DNA from: Oceanisphaera avium
GTDB lineage: Bacteria; Pseudomonadota; Gammaproteobacteria; Enterobacterales; Aeromonadaceae
Assembly (NCBI RefSeq): GCF_002157875.1
Contig: NZ_CP021376.1
Span: forward strand, 1,054,001 to 1,118,000
Direction of reading: 5' to 3'
Length of the DNA: 64,000 nucleotides
Shown piece by piece: positions 8,380 through 20,607 of this stretch. The notes beneath the pieces are model-generated. The model was not told the origin of the DNA. It saw only the letters and a list, made by a program, of their open reading frames with translations, and did no database searches. The position numbers and the translations under genes were made by a program. Numbering within the stretch: position 1 is the stretch's first letter; each line of letters starts with the position of its first letter.

Positions 8380-9483
8380 ATGAACATGTTTCGGTTACTT
8401 CGTCGCTATCGTATCGCGGCTATTTTTGTTGTCTTTAGCAGCCTATTTTCAAGCTTTGCGGTTTTAGCCAGTGACATAGTGGTAGGCTCTTGGAACATTC
8501 AACGCTTAGGCCATGGCAGCCAAAAAAGCTTTGCCGCCTTAGCCACTATTGCCGGCAAGGTGGACTTGCTAGCAGTACAAGAAGTGATGACCGAACAAGG
8601 CATTACAGACTTAGAGCGCGCCTTAGAAAAGCACACTGGTGAGTCGTGGAGCCATTTACTTTCTCATGCGCTGGGTGCCAATAGTTATAAAGAACACTAT
8701 GCCTTTATCTGGCGAGACTCGGCGGTAAAATATGTAGATGGCGCTGTGGTCTATTTAGATAAGCAAAATCATTTTGCGCGCGAGCCTTTTTCAGCCCGCT
8801 TTCAGTCTAAGCGCGATCACAGCGAGCTAGCCATGGCGACGGTACATATTGTGTATGGTAAAACTATTAAAGACCGCACCCCAGAGATTAATGCGTTAGC
8901 CGAATACTGGTTATGGATGAAAGAAATTTATCCTAATACGCCTCTCGTATTAGCAGGCGATTTTAACCTCGACCAAGCTCATGCTGCTTGGGCGCCACTC
9001 AAACGCTATGCCAAACCGCTAATCACCCAAGGTGCCTCCACGCTGTCTGACACCGCCGGTAAATACGTTAATCTTTACGATAATATTTGGGTGGAGCGCG
9101 ACAGTCATTTAAAAATAAAACAACAGGGCGTGATTGATTACCCCAAGTTAATTGGCTGGGATCACAGTAAAAGCCGCAAACATGTCTCCGATCATGCGCC
9201 TATTTTTATGGCGTTAGGTAATAGTCAGTTTGATAATGCCACTGCCAGTTTAGCGCCTTTTAGCCAAGCGCCCAGTAATTACGTGGCGCCAAAGAAAAAC
9301 CCTAAGCCTCAGGTGGCAGCAAGCACCCAAGACCGTGAAATACGTGCCAATAAAAACTCTGGTATTTTTCATCGCGCCGATTGCCCCAGCTATGCCCGCT
9401 TAGGCGTAAAAAATCGCGTCGTGTTTGACAGTGTACAAGCGGCACAACAAGCCGGTTATCGCCTTGCTAAAAACTGCCCCTAA
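8380..9483 (+). CDS. secreted endonuclease/exonuclease/phosphatase-family nuclease with C-terminal Ada-like metal-binding motif
   Basis: This 367-residue protein has a signal peptide (basic MNMFRLLRRYR, hydrophobic core, likely cleavage after VLA near 30). A DNase I-like fold follows, with SWNIQRLGHG, VQEVM (catalytic Glu), LAGDFNLD and a terminal SDHAP. The last 45 residues (NSGIFHRADCPSY ... NRVVFDSVQAAQQAGYRLAKNC) carry the Cys/His pattern and AxxAGYRxxKxC ending seen in Ada-type metal-binding and thermonuclease-associated modules. It is probably exported and may cleave extracellular or periplasmic DNA. It occupies the place of endA in E. coli but belongs to a different nuclease family. 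An in-frame ATG at 8386 is an alternative start. Confidence 0.85.
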   Translation: MNMFRLLRRYRIAAIFVVFSSLFSSFAVLASDIVVGSWNIQRLGHGSQKSFAALATIAGKVDLLAVQEVMTEQGITDLERALEKHTGESWSHLLSHALGANSYKEHYAFIWRDSAVKYVDGAVVYLDKQNHFAREPFSARFQSKRDHSELAMATVHIVYGKTIKDRTPEINALAEYWLWMKEIYPNTPLVLAGDFNLDQAHAAWAPLKRYAKPLITQGASTLSDTAGKYVNLYDNIWVERDSHLKIKQQGVIDYPKLIGWDHSKSRKHVSDHAPIFMALGNSQFDNATASLAPFSQAPSNYVAPKKNPKPQVAASTQDREIRANKNSGIFHRADCPSYARLGVKNRVVFDSVQAAQQAGYRLAKNCP

Positions 9484-9600
9484 GCCAACACCCGCTGTTT
9501 TATAGCGAGTGATTCGCTCTCGCGCTACACTAGCGCTTATTTAGGCTTTATGAGTAAGCGGCCTAGTGCCCTGCTCTTTTAAAAAAGATGTGTGTAATTT

Positions 9601-10332
9601 ATGCGTATACCGCGAATTTATGAAAACCAGCCGCTGCAAACGGGACTTACGCTGACACTGTCTAGCGATAACGCGAATCATGTGGGCCGTGTATTACGTA
9701 TGCAAGCAGGTGAGTCGCTGCTGCTATTTAATGGCTTAGGCGGACAATATCACGCCACTATTACCACCGCGGATAAAAAAGTCGTACAGGTAGAACTGGG
9801 GGCTTTTGATGATCAAGAATGTGAGTCGCCACTGCCTTTTCACTTAGGACAGGTGATCAGTCGGGGTGAAAAAATGGAATTCACCATTCAAAAATCCGTA
9901 GAGTTAGGGGTAAATGAAATTACCCCGCTCTTTTCTAGCCGCTGTGGCGTTAAACTTAGCGGTGAGCGCTTAGAGAAGAAAATTCAACAATGGCAAAGCA
10001 TTGCCATTGCAGCCTGTGAACAATGTGGGCGCAACCAAGTGCCGATTATTCATCCCGCCTTGCCATTAGCAGACTGGTTAGCGCAAGCCACCACGGATTT
10101 AAAACTGAACTTGCATCCTAAAGCAAAATTAAGTGTCAATACCTTGCCCCCGCCCCGTACCGGCGTGCGATTATTGATAGGGCCAGAGGGTGGCTTATCA
10201 GAGGAAGAAATTAGCCAAGCCAGTGCTCACGATTTTATCGATATTTTATTAGGCCCCCGGGTTTTAAGAACCGAAACGGCGGCCTTGACCGCCATTACTG
10301 CTTTGCAATGCCGATTTGGAGATCTTGCATGA
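9601..10332 (+). CDS. rsmE: 16S rRNA m3U1498 methyltransferase RsmE
   Basis: SPOUT-class, SAM-dependent enzyme that methylates N3 of U1498 in 16S rRNA. The 243-residue protein has an N-terminal PUA-like domain ([21 protein letters not shown]) and a C-terminal trefoil-knot domain with [14 protein letters not shown] and [16 protein letters not shown], the SAM-binding knot. Length equals the E. coli protein. The stop overlaps the gshB start in ATGA (10329-10332), indicating translational coupling. Confidence 0.95.
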   Translation: MRIPRIYENQPLQTGLTLTLSSDNANHVGRVLRMQAGESLLLFNGLGGQYHATITTADKKVVQVELGAFDDQECESPLPFHLGQVISRGEKMEFTIQKSVELGVNEITPLFSSRCGVKLSGERLEKKIQQWQSIAIAACEQCGRNQVPIIHPALPLADWLAQATTDLKLNLHPKAKLSVNTLPPPRTGVRLLIGPEGGLSEEEISQASAHDFIDILLGPRVLRTETAALTAITALQCRFGDLA

Positions 10333-11279
10333 CCGCGATTAAGTTAGGAATAGTGATGGACCCCATCCAGTCCATCACTATCAAAAAAGACACCAGTTTC
10401 GCCATGTTGCTAGAAGCACAACGCCGTGGTTACGAACTGTGGTATATGGAAATGGCCGATTTAAGTTTACGAGGCGGTGATGCTTATGGCCGCATGGCCA
10501 GACTGACGGTAAAAGAAGATGCCACTCAGTGGTTCACCTTAGAAGAGCCGCAGTTGCAGCCTTTAAGTGATCTGGACGTGATCTTAATGCGCAAAGACCC
10601 GCCTTTTGATACCGAATATATCTATGCCACTTATTTATTAGAGCGCGCCGAAGAAAAAGGCACCCTCATCGTAAATAAGCCGCAAAGCCTGCGCGATGCT
10701 AATGAAAAGCTCTATACCGCTTGGTTTTCTGAGTTTACGCCTATTACTTTAGTCACTCGCAGCGCCCAAGATATCCGTGAATTCTATCAAGAGCACAGCG
10801 ATATTATTATTAAACCCTTGGATGGCATGGGTGGCGCCTCTATTTTTAGAGTACAGCAAGGGGATCCTAACTTAGGCGTTATTATTGAAACCCTCACCGA
10901 ACATGGTAGCCGTTACTGCATGGTACAAGCCTATATACCGGCGATTAAGCAAGGTGATAAGCGAGTATTAGTAGTGGATGGCGAAGTGGTGCCTTATTGC
11001 TTAGCACGCATTCCCCAAGGCGGAGAAACCCGCGGTAACTTAGCCGCTGGAGGTTTGGGAGTCGCTCAACCCCTAAGCGACAGCGATCGCCGCATAGCAG
11101 AGGCACTAGGCCCTACCTTAAAGGCAAAAGGCTTGATTTTTGTAGGGCTCGATATTATTGGTGATAAGCTAACTGAAGTAAACGTAACCAGTCCCACGTG
11201 TGTACGTGAGATTGAAAATGCATTTCCGGTAAATATTTGTGGAATGCTGATGGATGCCATTGAAAAGCGGCTATCCTAA
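10329..11279 (+). CDS. gshB: glutathione synthetase
   Basis: ATP-grasp ligase that joins gamma-glutamylcysteine and glycine in the second step of glutathione synthesis. The chosen start ([12 protein letters not shown]) gives 316 residues, the same as E. coli. It overlaps the rsmE stop as ATGA and has GGAG at 10319-10322, so the upstream in-frame ATG at 10308 is not used. Motifs include [37 protein letters not shown] (ATP-grasp loop), and the metal-binding C-terminal [18 protein letters not shown]. Confidence 0.96.
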   Translation: MTAIKLGIVMDPIQSITIKKDTSFAMLLEAQRRGYELWYMEMADLSLRGGDAYGRMARLTVKEDATQWFTLEEPQLQPLSDLDVILMRKDPPFDTEYIYATYLLERAEEKGTLIVNKPQSLRDANEKLYTAWFSEFTPITLVTRSAQDIREFYQEHSDIIIKPLDGMGGASIFRVQQGDPNLGVIIETLTEHGSRYCMVQAYIPAIKQGDKRVLVVDGEVVPYCLARIPQGGETRGNLAAGGLGVAQPLSDSDRRIAEALGPTLKAKGLIFVGLDIIGDKLTEVNVTSPTCVREIENAFPVNICGMLMDAIEKRLS

Positions 11280-11343
11280 ATAAAGACCCGACTCCCCACC
11301 CAAGCGCAGGGGTGGGGCCATTTCTGCAGCAAAACGAGATGAC

Positions 11344-11901
11344 ATGGATTCATTGCAACATCATTTTCTTATTGCCATGCCCAGCCTCAAAGACCCTTTC
11401 TTTGGTGGAGCGGTTACCTATGTGTGCGAACATAATGACGAGGGGGCCATGGGCTTGGTAATAAATATTCCTATCGACTTACCCCTATATGAATTATTAG
11501 CTCAACTGGAAATGGCACCAGAAGACGAGCGCTCCGAGCTTAAACGCCCCGTATTACAAGGGGGGCCGGTAGCCGCCGATCGGGGCTTTGTGCTGCACAC
11601 CCCAAAAAATGGCTTTAGCTCTAGCCAACTACTGGCCGATAATTTAATGATTACCACCTCACCCGATGTACTAGAAACGCTTGGCTCTGAAGAAGCGCCC
11701 GAGCATTATTTAGTGGCACTGGGTTATGCAGGCTGGACACCTGGGCAACTAGAACAAGAGCTCAGTGAAAATAGCTGGCTTACGGTGCCCGCCGATACGG
11801 AATTACTCTTTGATACGCCCTTTTCTAAGCGCTGGCAACAAGCGATTGCTCGCTTAGGCGTAGATCCCCAGCATTTATCTTCACAAGTAGGTCATGGATG
11901 A
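11344..11901 (+). CDS. yqgE: YqgE/AlgH family protein (DUF179)
   Basis: This 185-residue protein has the family signatures [15 protein letters not shown] at the N-terminus, [32 protein letters not shown] and [16 protein letters not shown]. Biochemical function is not established; Pseudomonas AlgH has been linked to alginate control. Its stop overlaps the ruvX start by four bases (11898-11901), so the two are probably cotranslated. The 64-base gap after gshB has no clear terminator. Confidence 0.92.
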   Translation: MDSLQHHFLIAMPSLKDPFFGGAVTYVCEHNDEGAMGLVINIPIDLPLYELLAQLEMAPEDERSELKRPVLQGGPVAADRGFVLHTPKNGFSSSQLLADNLMITTSPDVLETLGSEEAPEHYLVALGYAGWTPGQLEQELSENSWLTVPADTELLFDTPFSKRWQQAIARLGVDPQHLSSQVGHG

Positions 11902-12311
11902 GCCGCACTTTGCTTGGCTTTGATTACGGAACTAAAAGTATTGGGGTGGCCGTGGGCCAAGAGCTCACCGCGACGGCTCGCCCCTTATTGGCATTAAAAG
12001 CCCTTGATGGTATTCCTAATTGGGATGACATTGCACGTCTCGTTAATGAATGGCAGCCCCAATTACTCATTATTGGTTTGCCGCTTAATATGGATGGCAG
12101 TGAGCAAGATATCTCACGGCGCGCCAGAAAGTTTGCTAATCGATTGCATGGCCGCTTTGGTATTCAAGTGGAGTTGCAAGATGAGCGGCTCACTACCACA
12201 GATGCTAGAGCCAGATTGTTTGAAGCGGGGGGCTATAAGGCGCTAGGTAAAGATGCGGTGGATGCAGTGTCGGCGCAATTAATCTTAGAGTCGTGGTTGG
12301 AAGGTAACTAA
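11898..12311 (+). CDS. ruvX: putative pre-16S rRNA nuclease / Holliday junction resolvase-like RuvX (YqgF)
   Basis: RNase H-fold protein of 137 residues involved in maturation of the 16S rRNA 5' end and, in some species, described as a Holliday junction resolvase. The N-terminal [15 protein letters not shown] carries the first catalytic Asp, [12 protein letters not shown] the second motif, and the C-terminal [18 protein letters not shown] the last Asp. The length is typical. It is the last gene of the rsmE-gshB-yqgE-ruvX unit. Confidence 0.95.
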   Translation: MSRTLLGFDYGTKSIGVAVGQELTATARPLLALKALDGIPNWDDIARLVNEWQPQLLIIGLPLNMDGSEQDISRRARKFANRLHGRFGIQVELQDERLTTTDARARLFEAGGYKALGKDAVDAVSAQLILESWLEGN

Positions 12312-12433
12312 TTGTGAAGTGTGAAAAAATAAAATAACCTGCGCTTAACGGCAAACATTTTTATCTGCGCATCTGGCCTTATGGGCAACAGCTTTAAATG
12401 TAACTATTTATCCCTTACGCTTCGTATTTAAAA

Positions 12434-12464
12434 AACAAAAAACCCGCCGTAGCGGGTTTTTTAG
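12434..12464. terminator. bidirectional terminator between ruvX and the cold-shock gene
   Basis: AAAACCCGC (12439-12447) and GCGGGTTTT (12452-12460) form a 9-bp stem around CGTA. A run flanks one side and T run the other, so it can end both convergent genes. Confidence 0.88.
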
Positions 12465-12486
12465 TCTCTATTTACCCAAAGGGTAA

Positions 12487-12690
12487 TTAGATAGCTTCGA
12501 TTTGTGAAGCTTGAGAACCTTTAGCACCTTCAGTAGCGGTGTAAGATACCTGTTGGCCTTCAGCCAATGTTTTGAAGCCACTCCCAGTGATTTCAGAGAA
12601 ATGTGCGAACAAATCTTTGCTGCCATCAGCAGGAGTGATAAAACCAAAACCTTTTGCTTCGTTAAACCATTTTACGGTACCAGTAGCCAT
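12487..12690 (-). CDS. CspA-family cold-shock protein
   Basis: Single cold-shock domain of 67 residues with RNP1 (KGFGFITP) and RNP2 (DLFAHFSEI), the OB-fold nucleic-acid binding surface that melts RNA secondary structure. [10 protein letters not shown] is the usual start. AAGG lies about 11 bases before the ATG. A promoter at 12837-12865 predicts a leader of about 140 bases, as in cold-inducible csp genes, although the E. coli cold box could not be picked out. Which Csp paralogue it is cannot be told from this window. Confidence 0.95.
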   Translation of the reverse strand: MATGTVKWFNEAKGFGFITPADGSKDLFAHFSEITGSGFKTLAEGQQVSYTATEGAKGSQASQIEAI

Positions 12691-12836
12691 AATAAATCTT
12701 ACCTTTATTTAAGTGTGACGAGCGAATGCTCTAATAATGCAACAAATATCAAATAAGGGAAGCTGGGTGACTGTGGTGCCTAATGGAACGAACAATAAAC
12801 AACGGCCGCGCTAACTTGAATCTTTTGCTGAAGTGC

Positions 12837-12865
12837 ACTCTACGGCAGTCTTAACATGGCGTCAA
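12837..12865 (-). promoter_or_regulatory. promoter of the cold-shock gene with long 5' leader
   Basis: TTGACG (12865-12860) and TAGAGT (12842-12837) are separated by exactly 17 bases. Transcription would begin near 12830, leaving about 140 untranslated bases before the ATG at 12690. The remaining gene-free interval up to 13030 is AT-rich and contains the carB terminator. Confidence 0.7.
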
Positions 12866-12983
12866 ACTATATCGTCATTATATTTATGCTTAAAAACAAT
12901 AATGATAAAACAAAAATTATTGGGAACTTTTTTGAAAACTTTTAATGTAAATAAAATGCTCTAAGTAAATAAAATTTTTAAAT

Positions 12984-13010
12984 AAAAAAAGGCGCCCTAA
13001 GGCGCCTTGG
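12984..13010 (-). terminator. rho-independent terminator after carB
   Basis: AAGGCGCC (12989-12996) pairs with GGCGCCTT (13001-13008) around CTAA. On the - strand a run of seven or more T follows. Confidence 0.88.
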
Positions 13011-13030
13011 TTAGCTTATTTAAAATAAGC

Positions 13031-16000
13031 TTATTTTTGCTTGGCAATTCGAGCATGCATTTCTTGCACCGAGATGACCGACGCGGTGGCGTCATAAGCC
13101 ATGGCCATACAAGTCGCAATGCCCCCGTTTAAAGTGGTGCTATAAGCCAACTTTTGAGCCAAGGCGCCACGGCGCAATTGGCGTGAGTCTTCAATGGCTT
13201 GGCGCCCTTCTACCGTGTTAACGATATAGGTGTACTCATTATTCTTAATACGATCCAGAATATGAGGGCGACCTTCATGCACTTTGTTCACTAAGCGGGG
13301 ATTAATATTCGCCTCACCCAGTACCACGGCAGTGCCATGAGTCGCATCTAGCTCAAAGCCGGCTGCTAATAGCGCTTTGGCTAATTCAACCACGCGCTTT
13401 TTATCGCTATCACGCACGGACAATAAAGCACGACCACTAGTAGGCACAGCATTGCCTGCCCCTAAATGAGCTTTACCAAAAGCTTCAGCAAAGGTTTCAC
13501 CTACTCCCATCACTTCACCGGTAGAGCGCATTTCTGGGCCTAATAAGGGGTCAACACCCGCAAATTTATTAAAGGGTAAGACCACTTCTTTTACTGAGAA
13601 ATACGGCGGAATAACTTCCTTGGTTACGCCCAGTTCAGCTAAGGTTTTACCCGCCATGACACGCGCAGCCACTTTAGCCAGTGGGATGCCGGTAGCTTTA
13701 GAGACAAACGGTACGGTACGCGCGGCTCGGGGGTTCACTTCTATTAAATAAATATCTTGGCCTTTAACGGCAAACTGAATATTCATCAAGCCTACCACAC
13801 CCAGCTCTAACGCCAGCTTTCGTGCTTGCTCGCGCATTTCATCTTGTGCGGCTTGGCTTAAGCTATAAGCAGGCAATGAACACCCTGAGTCACCAGAGTG
13901 CACGCCAGCTTGCTCGATGTGCTCCATAATGCCGCCGATGACTACGTCTTTTCCGTCGCAAATGGCATCTACATCCACTTCAATGGCATCATCTAGGAAG
14001 CGATCTAGTAACACCGGCGCTTCGTTAGACACAGTCACTGCTTCTTTAAAGTAGCGGCGCAAGTCTTGCTCGTCATAGACAATTTCCATGGCGCGACCTC
14101 CTAACACATAGGAGGGGCGCACCACCAGCGGATAGCCAATACGCTCTGCAATCACCACCGCTTGCTCAAGAGCAGTCACGGTGCCATTTTCTGGCTGTTT
14201 TAAGCCTAAGCGCTCAACCGCTTGTTGAAAGCGCTCACGGTCTTCGGCGCGGTCAATGGCATCCGGGCTAGTACCAATAATAGGTACGCCAGCCGCTTCA
14301 AGCGCACGGGCCAGTTTTAATGGCGTTTGACCGCCGTATTGCACTATCACACCTTCAGGCTGCTCAATGCGCACTATCTCTAGCACATCCTCTAGCGTCA
14401 CCGGCTCAAAATAGAGGCGGTCTGAGGTGTCATAATCCGTAGAGACGGTTTCTGGATTACAGTTAACCATAATGGTTTCATAACCGTCTTCACGCAGCGC
14501 TAACGCCGCATGCACACAGCAATAGTCAAACTCTATGCCTTGACCAATACGATTTGGACCACCGCCCAAAATCATAATTTTCTTATTAGTAGAGGGCTTA
14601 GCTTCACACTCTTCATCATAAGAGGAATACATGTAAGCGGTGTCGGTCGCAAACTCGCCTGCACAGGTATCCACGCGCTTATAGACGGGGAAAATACCTA
14701 AACGATGGCGCAGCTTGCGCACTTCATCTTCGGATAAACCCAGCAGTTTACCTAAGCGAATATCAGAAAAGCCTTTGCGTTTTAGGTTACGCAATAGAGC
14801 AGGAGTCACATCGCTGACGGCTAGCTCATTCACTTGATTTTCTAGCTTAATAAGATCTTCCATTTGCACTAGGAACCAAGGGTCCACGTTAGTCAGCTTA
14901 AAAATGTCATCTAAGCTCATGCCAGCACGAAAAGCATCGCCAATATACCAAATACGCTCCGGACCGGGCTCTTTAAGCTCGTGACGAATACGCGCCATGC
15001 TATCGGCGTCTTTTAAGTCGATAATAGGATCAAGACCATGCTGGCCGGTTTCTAGGCTGCGCAGCGCTTTTTGTAATGACTCTTGAAAGTTACGGCCAAT
15101 AGACATGACCTCACCCACCGACTTCATCTGCGTGGTGAGGCGATCATTAGCACCGGCAAATTTTTCAAAGTTAAAGCGCGGCACTTTAGTGACGACGTAA
15201 TCAATGGCAGGTTCAAACGAGGCAGGCGTGCGGCCACCTGTGATGTCGTTTTGCAGTTCATCTAGCGTATAACCCACTGCCAGCTTGGCGGCAATTTTGG
15301 CAATCGGAAAGCCGGTCGCTTTAGAGGCAAGAGCAGAAGAACGAGATACCCGCGGGTTCATCTCGATCACCACCATGCGCCCGGTTTTGGGGTCAATACC
15401 AAACTGAACGTTAGAACCGCCAGTTTCTACCCCAATCTCACGCAAGATGGCCAAAGAGGCACTGCGCATGATTTGGTATTCTTTATCGGTTAAGGTTTGC
15501 GCCGGCGCTACGGTAATGGAGTCACCGGTGTGCACGCCCATAGCGTCAAAGTTTTCAATGGAGCAGACGATAATGCAGTTGTCTTTTTTATCGCGCACCA
15601 CTTCCATTTCATACTCTTTCCAACCAATTAAAGACTCATCAATCAATAATTCATTGGTAGGAGATAAGTCTAGACCCCGAGTACAAATGTCTTCAAACTC
15701 TTCTCGGTTATAAGCAATACCGCCACCAGTGCCACCCATAGTAAATGAGGGGCGAATAATACAAGGGAAACCCACTTCGGCTTGTACTTGGTAAGCTTCA
15801 TCCATGCTCCGGGCAAAGCCCGCGCGAGGGCATTCTAGGCCGATATTTTTCATCGCTTTATCAAAGCGGCTACGGTCTTCTGCTTTATCGATAGCGTCGG
15901 CACTGGCGCCAATCATTTCTACGCCAAATTCAGCCAACACGCCGTGCTTTTCTAAATCCAGTGCACAGTTTAGGGCAGTTTGGCCACCCATGGTGGGCAA

Positions 16001-16258
16001 TACCGCATCGGGGCGTTCTTTCTTAATAATTTCTCGTACCACTTCCCATTGTACGGGCTCGATATAGGTTGCATCGGCCATTTCTGGGTCGGTCATTATG
16101 GTGGCGGGATTAGAGTTCACCAAAATAACGCGATAGCCTTCTTCGCGTAGCGCTTTACACGCTTGGGCACCGGAGTAGTCGAATTCGCAGGCCTGTCCGA
16201 TCACTATCGGGCCTGCGCCCAAGATCAGGATGCTTTTTATGTCTGTACGTTTTGCCAT
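13031..16258 (-). CDS. carB: carbamoyl-phosphate synthase large subunit
   Basis: Large synthetase subunit that makes carbamoyl phosphate from bicarbonate, ATP and ammonia delivered by CarA, feeding pyrimidine and arginine synthesis. The 1075 residues (E. coli 1073) show two homologous ATP-grasp halves: [22 protein letters not shown] at the start and [21 protein letters not shown] near 557, each with [11 protein letters not shown] / [11 protein letters not shown] loops and [18 protein letters not shown] / [18 protein letters not shown] metal sites. A C-terminal MGS-like allosteric domain follows (about 935 onward). AAGGAG precedes the ATG. It starts 15 bases after carA ends. Confidence 0.97.
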   Translation of the reverse strand: MAKRTDIKSILILGAGPIVIGQACEFDYSGAQACKALREEGYRVILVNSNPATIMTDPEMADATYIEPVQWEVVREIIKKERPDAVLPTMGGQTALNCALDLEKHGVLAEFGVEMIGASADAIDKAEDRSRFDKAMKNIGLECPRAGFARSMDEAYQVQAEVGFPCIIRPSFTMGGTGGGIAYNREEFEDICTRGLDLSPTNELLIDESLIGWKEYEMEVVRDKKDNCIIVCSIENFDAMGVHTGDSITVAPAQTLTDKEYQIMRSASLAILREIGVETGGSNVQFGIDPKTGRMVVIEMNPRVSRSSALASKATGFPIAKIAAKLAVGYTLDELQNDITGGRTPASFEPAIDYVVTKVPRFNFEKFAGANDRLTTQMKSVGEVMSIGRNFQESLQKALRSLETGQHGLDPIIDLKDADSMARIRHELKEPGPERIWYIGDAFRAGMSLDDIFKLTNVDPWFLVQMEDLIKLENQVNELAVSDVTPALLRNLKRKGFSDIRLGKLLGLSEDEVRKLRHRLGIFPVYKRVDTCAGEFATDTAYMYSSYDEECEAKPSTNKKIMILGGGPNRIGQGIEFDYCCVHAALALREDGYETIMVNCNPETVSTDYDTSDRLYFEPVTLEDVLEIVRIEQPEGVIVQYGGQTPLKLARALEAAGVPIIGTSPDAIDRAEDRERFQQAVERLGLKQPENGTVTALEQAVVIAERIGYPLVVRPSYVLGGRAMEIVYDEQDLRRYFKEAVTVSNEAPVLLDRFLDDAIEVDVDAICDGKDVVIGGIMEHIEQAGVHSGDSGCSLPAYSLSQAAQDEMREQARKLALELGVVGLMNIQFAVKGQDIYLIEVNPRAARTVPFVSKATGIPLAKVAARVMAGKTLAELGVTKEVIPPYFSVKEVVLPFNKFAGVDPLLGPEMRSTGEVMGVGETFAEAFGKAHLGAGNAVPTSGRALLSVRDSDKKRVVELAKALLAAGFELDATHGTAVVLGEANINPRLVNKVHEGRPHILDRIKNNEYTYIVNTVEGRQAIEDSRQLRRGALAQKLAYSTTLNGGIATCMAMAYDATASVISVQEMHARIAKQK

Positions 16259-16273
16259 GACTCTGCCTACTCC

Positions 16274-17410
16274 TTACGCGCTGTGCTGTTTAATCAAATC
16301 AATAAAATGGTCGAACAGGTTAGCGGCTTCGCCCGGGCCTGGGCTGGCTTCGGGATGCCCCTGAAAACTGAACGCTGGCTTGTCGGTGCGCTTAAAACCT
16401 TGAATGGTGCCATCGAATAATGAACGATGGGTCACTGCAATATTGCTAGGTAAGCTGGCTTCATCCACTGCAAAGCCGTGGTTTTGGCTGGTGATCATCA
16501 CTCGGTCGTGCTCAAGGTCATGCACTGGATGATTAGCACCATGATGGCCAAACTTCATTTTCATGGTGTTAGCGCCACTGGCCAAGCCTAATAACTGATG
16601 ACCAAGGCAAATGCCAAATATAGGAATATTGCTATCAAGCAACGTCTTGATGGCGCTAATCGCATAATCACAAGGCTCAGGATCCGCTGGGCCATTAGAT
16701 AAGAAAATGCCATCAGGCTGCAGCGCTAATACTTCATCGGCACAGGTGGTTGCCGGCACCACAGTTACCCGACAGCCGCGATCAACCAACATGCGTAAGA
16801 TATTACGTTTTACGCCGTAGTCATAGGCGACAACGTGATAGGGCAAATTGGCAAGAGCCGGTTCAAAAAAGCCTTCACCTAATTGCCAGCTACCTTGCTG
16901 CCAAGCATATTGGCGGTCGGTGGTGACCACTTTTGCCAAATCCATGCCTTTAAGACCCGGAAAAGCTTTTGCTTTGGCTAGCGCACTCGCTTCATCTAAA
17001 TTTTCACCGGCAATAATGCAGCCAGCTTGTGCCCCTTTTTCCCGTAAGATGCGAGTGAGTTTACGGGTATCTATATCGGCAATACCCACTATGTTGTGAG
17101 CTTTGAGGTAGTCAGGTAGAGACTGTTGGTTACGAAAGTTTGAGGCTACAATAGGAAGTTCGCGAATAATCAGGCCTTGAGCTTGCACCTTATTAGATTC
17201 TTCGTCTTCGTTATTAGTGCCGGTATTGCCTATATGAGGATATGTGAGGGTAACAATTTGGCGAGAATAAGATGGGTCTGTGAGAACTTCTTGGTATCCC
17301 GTCATCGACGTATTGAATACCACTTCACCAACGGTACAACCGTCGGCTCCTAGGGATGTACCATGAAAGACTGAACCGTCTTCTAGTACAAGCAGTGCTG
17401 AGTGAGTCAA
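16274..17410 (-). CDS. carA: carbamoyl-phosphate synthase small subunit (glutamine amidotransferase)
   Basis: Glutaminase subunit that releases ammonia from glutamine for CarB. The 378-residue protein has the N-terminal CarA domain ([23 protein letters not shown]) and a class I amidotransferase domain with [13 protein letters not shown] (nucleophile Cys) and the HPEASPGP His-Glu pair. The start is TTG: revealed by GGAGG six bases upstream and [12 protein letters not shown] alignment with the family. E. coli carA is known to start with UUG too. The 407-base upstream region (17411-17817) is regulatory and holds a structured leader. Confidence 0.95.
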   Translation of the reverse strand: MTHSALLVLEDGSVFHGTSLGADGCTVGEVVFNTSMTGYQEVLTDPSYSRQIVTLTYPHIGNTGTNNEDEESNKVQAQGLIIRELPIVASNFRNQQSLPDYLKAHNIVGIADIDTRKLTRILREKGAQAGCIIAGENLDEASALAKAKAFPGLKGMDLAKVVTTDRQYAWQQGSWQLGEGFFEPALANLPYHVVAYDYGVKRNILRMLVDRGCRVTVVPATTCADEVLALQPDGIFLSNGPADPEPCDYAISAIKTLLDSNIPIFGICLGHQLLGLASGANTMKMKFGHHGANHPVHDLEHDRVMITSQNHGFAVDEASLPSNIAVTHRSLFDGTIQGFKRTDKPAFSFQGHPEASPGPGEAANLFDHFIDLIKQHSA

Positions 17411-17458
17411 GACAACCTCCGAGTTAATTCTTATAAATCAACAATTTACCTGGTTGTC

Positions 17459-17495
17459 CCGAGAAGCTAACAATAAAGTAGTAATGTCTTCTCGG
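17459..17495 (-). promoter_or_regulatory. inverted repeat in the carA leader
   Basis: CCGAGAAG (17459-17466) and CTTCTCGG (17488-17495) can pair around 21 bases, 50-85 bases before the carA start codon. No T run follows, so it is not a plain terminator. It may be an RNA leader structure or an operator. Confidence 0.4.
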
Positions 17496-17687
17496 CTAAT
17501 ACTGGGCAAATTCTGCGTATTTTATATAAAAGCGGTGTTTGCGACAAACTATTTTATAAAAAATGACTCATTTTCTAGAGTGGCTGAAAATGAGCTTTTA
17601 TGTCTGATAAAAAGCGCCGAATAAGAAAAATCCAAGGGCACAACTCGGCGCTAGCGCCAACTGTAGCCTAAAACTAACTAAACCACG

Positions 17688-17705
17688 TAAAAATAAAAAT
17701 TCACA
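17688..17705 (-). promoter_or_regulatory. weak candidate ARG box upstream of carA
   Basis: On the - strand TGTGAATTTTTATTTTTA matches the first half of the ArgR box (TGAAT and the A/T centre) but not the second (ATTCA). A partner box at the usual spacing is not clear. E. coli carAB is controlled by ArgR, so the context fits, but the match is partial. An almost perfect palindrome AAAATGACTCATTTT at 17560-17574 is another possible site in the same gene-free interval. Confidence 0.3.
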
Positions 17706-17817
17706 AATTAAAACCTAATAAATCAACAAGATAAAAATCATTAAAAAATGAAAACTGGCCTAAAAATCACGCTAACCTTAGGCGGACGTAGAAGCTTAGG
17801 CCAAAATATAAACGGTT

Positions 17818-19360
<1,543 letters not shown>

Positions 19361-19423
19361 AATGCTTCCTAAATGTGTGGCTAAAAAAGGCATGCTAACA
19401 AATAACGTCCGCCAGCTAAATGG

Positions 19424-20343
19424 TCATGTACTGCACTTGGTTAATAATGCAGCGCCGCGTACGCCCCCCGCCCCACCAAAATGAGCAGCAACGACAGGGC
19501 AAGCTGTCATATTGTGCATTAAATAAGAGGGGATCCGCTGAGTGACTTCTTTATATAACCAAGGCTGCTCACTAAGACCGCCTCCTAACACTATGATATC
19601 GGGATTAAATTGCGTCATTAGCCCCGCTAGGCTGCTGGCTAAAATATCTAAATACATAGCTACGGCTTGGGTCGCGTGAAGCTCCCCTTGCTGCCAGTCG
19701 TCAATAATTTCAGGCCCCGCTTTATTCACTCCAGCATTAGACTTAACAAGATGTTGATATAAATTGCCTAAGCCGGTGCCAGAGATATAAGTTTCTAAAC
19801 AACCTAATTGCCCACAACCACAAGCAAATAAAGGTAAGTTAGCAAAGCGCGACCAGATAGCGGCATTAATAATGGCATGGCCAAACTCACCACCCCCCCC
19901 GCTTGGCTATTTACTAATTGGCCTTGATAAGTAATGGCCCCACCTACTCCAGTGCCTAAGGTAATGCCTAAGGCAAGCTTAGCCTGAGCCGCGGCACCGC
20001 CATTTGCCTCTGATAATAAAAAACAATTCGCATCATTATCTATTGCCACTGGGCGCTGTAAATCTATAGCTAAGTCATGAGCTAAAAATTGGCCATGAAT
20101 ACTTAAAAGATTAATTGCTACCACTTGACCATTTTCTTGTAATACACCGGCAAAGCCGATTCCTAGCCGACCGGTTATTTGCCAATGCTGATCCGCCGCT
20201 CTAACCCAACCTTTGATAAGGCGACGTAGGGCCTGATAATCATGGTTAGGCGTTGGCTGAACATCGCGCATCACTTCTTGGCCTTGCTCATTAAATACCG
20301 CCCACACCATGTTACTGGCGCCCATATCAATGCCGTAATACAT
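19424..20343 (-). pseudogene. nagK: N-acetylglucosamine kinase NagK-like ROK kinase, frame broken in a poly-G tract
   Basis: ROK-family sugar kinase, expected to phosphorylate N-acetylglucosamine released in cell-wall recycling. The first part has the ATP-binding start MYYGIDMGASN, the AIDNDANCF catalytic Asp segment and ITLGTGVGGAI. The frame is then lost at a run of eight G on the - strand (8 C at 19893-19900). With nine G the next frame continues as GGGEFGHA and CGCGQLGCLE (zinc motif) to LGGGLSEQPWLY and FGGAGGVRGAALL. The corrected length is 306 residues, close to E. coli NagK at 303. The break may be a base-calling error, true inactivation or slippage. Type is given as pseudogene because the frame as written is not intact. 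Confidence 0.85.
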
Positions 20344-20481
20344 ATTCAGCCCTAATAAATGATGAAAACTCTAATAAAACCATTAAGTAACAGCTTACTG
20401 GCAGTCGAAAAGCAAATATCTGGTGTGTAAAAGTAAGGCAGGCAAAAAACACCTCAAGCGGCTTAAGCTTAAAGTGTCTCT

Positions 20482-20502
20482 TATTAAGATAAAATCTTAA
20501 TA
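20482..20502. promoter_or_regulatory. 9-bp perfect inverted repeat upstream of nagK
   Basis: TATTAAGAT (20482-20490) and ATCTTAATA (20494-20502) flank AAA. The site lies between the nagK-like start and the XRE gene end. It could be an operator; no protein is assigned. Confidence 0.35.
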
Positions 20503-20607
20503 GCCACGACCTAAATAACGGCGCTTTTATAAGCTTTTTTACATATAAAGGCTACCAGCATGGCTCTTTACGGTATTAAATAAAGAAAGCCACTTTAATT
20601 ATTTTAT

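Noticed and set aside
19893..19900. Poly-G tract of nagK as a true phase-variation switch
   Set aside because: Not excluded, but similar losses in infB and dnaJ point to base-calling error; kept only as a possibility.
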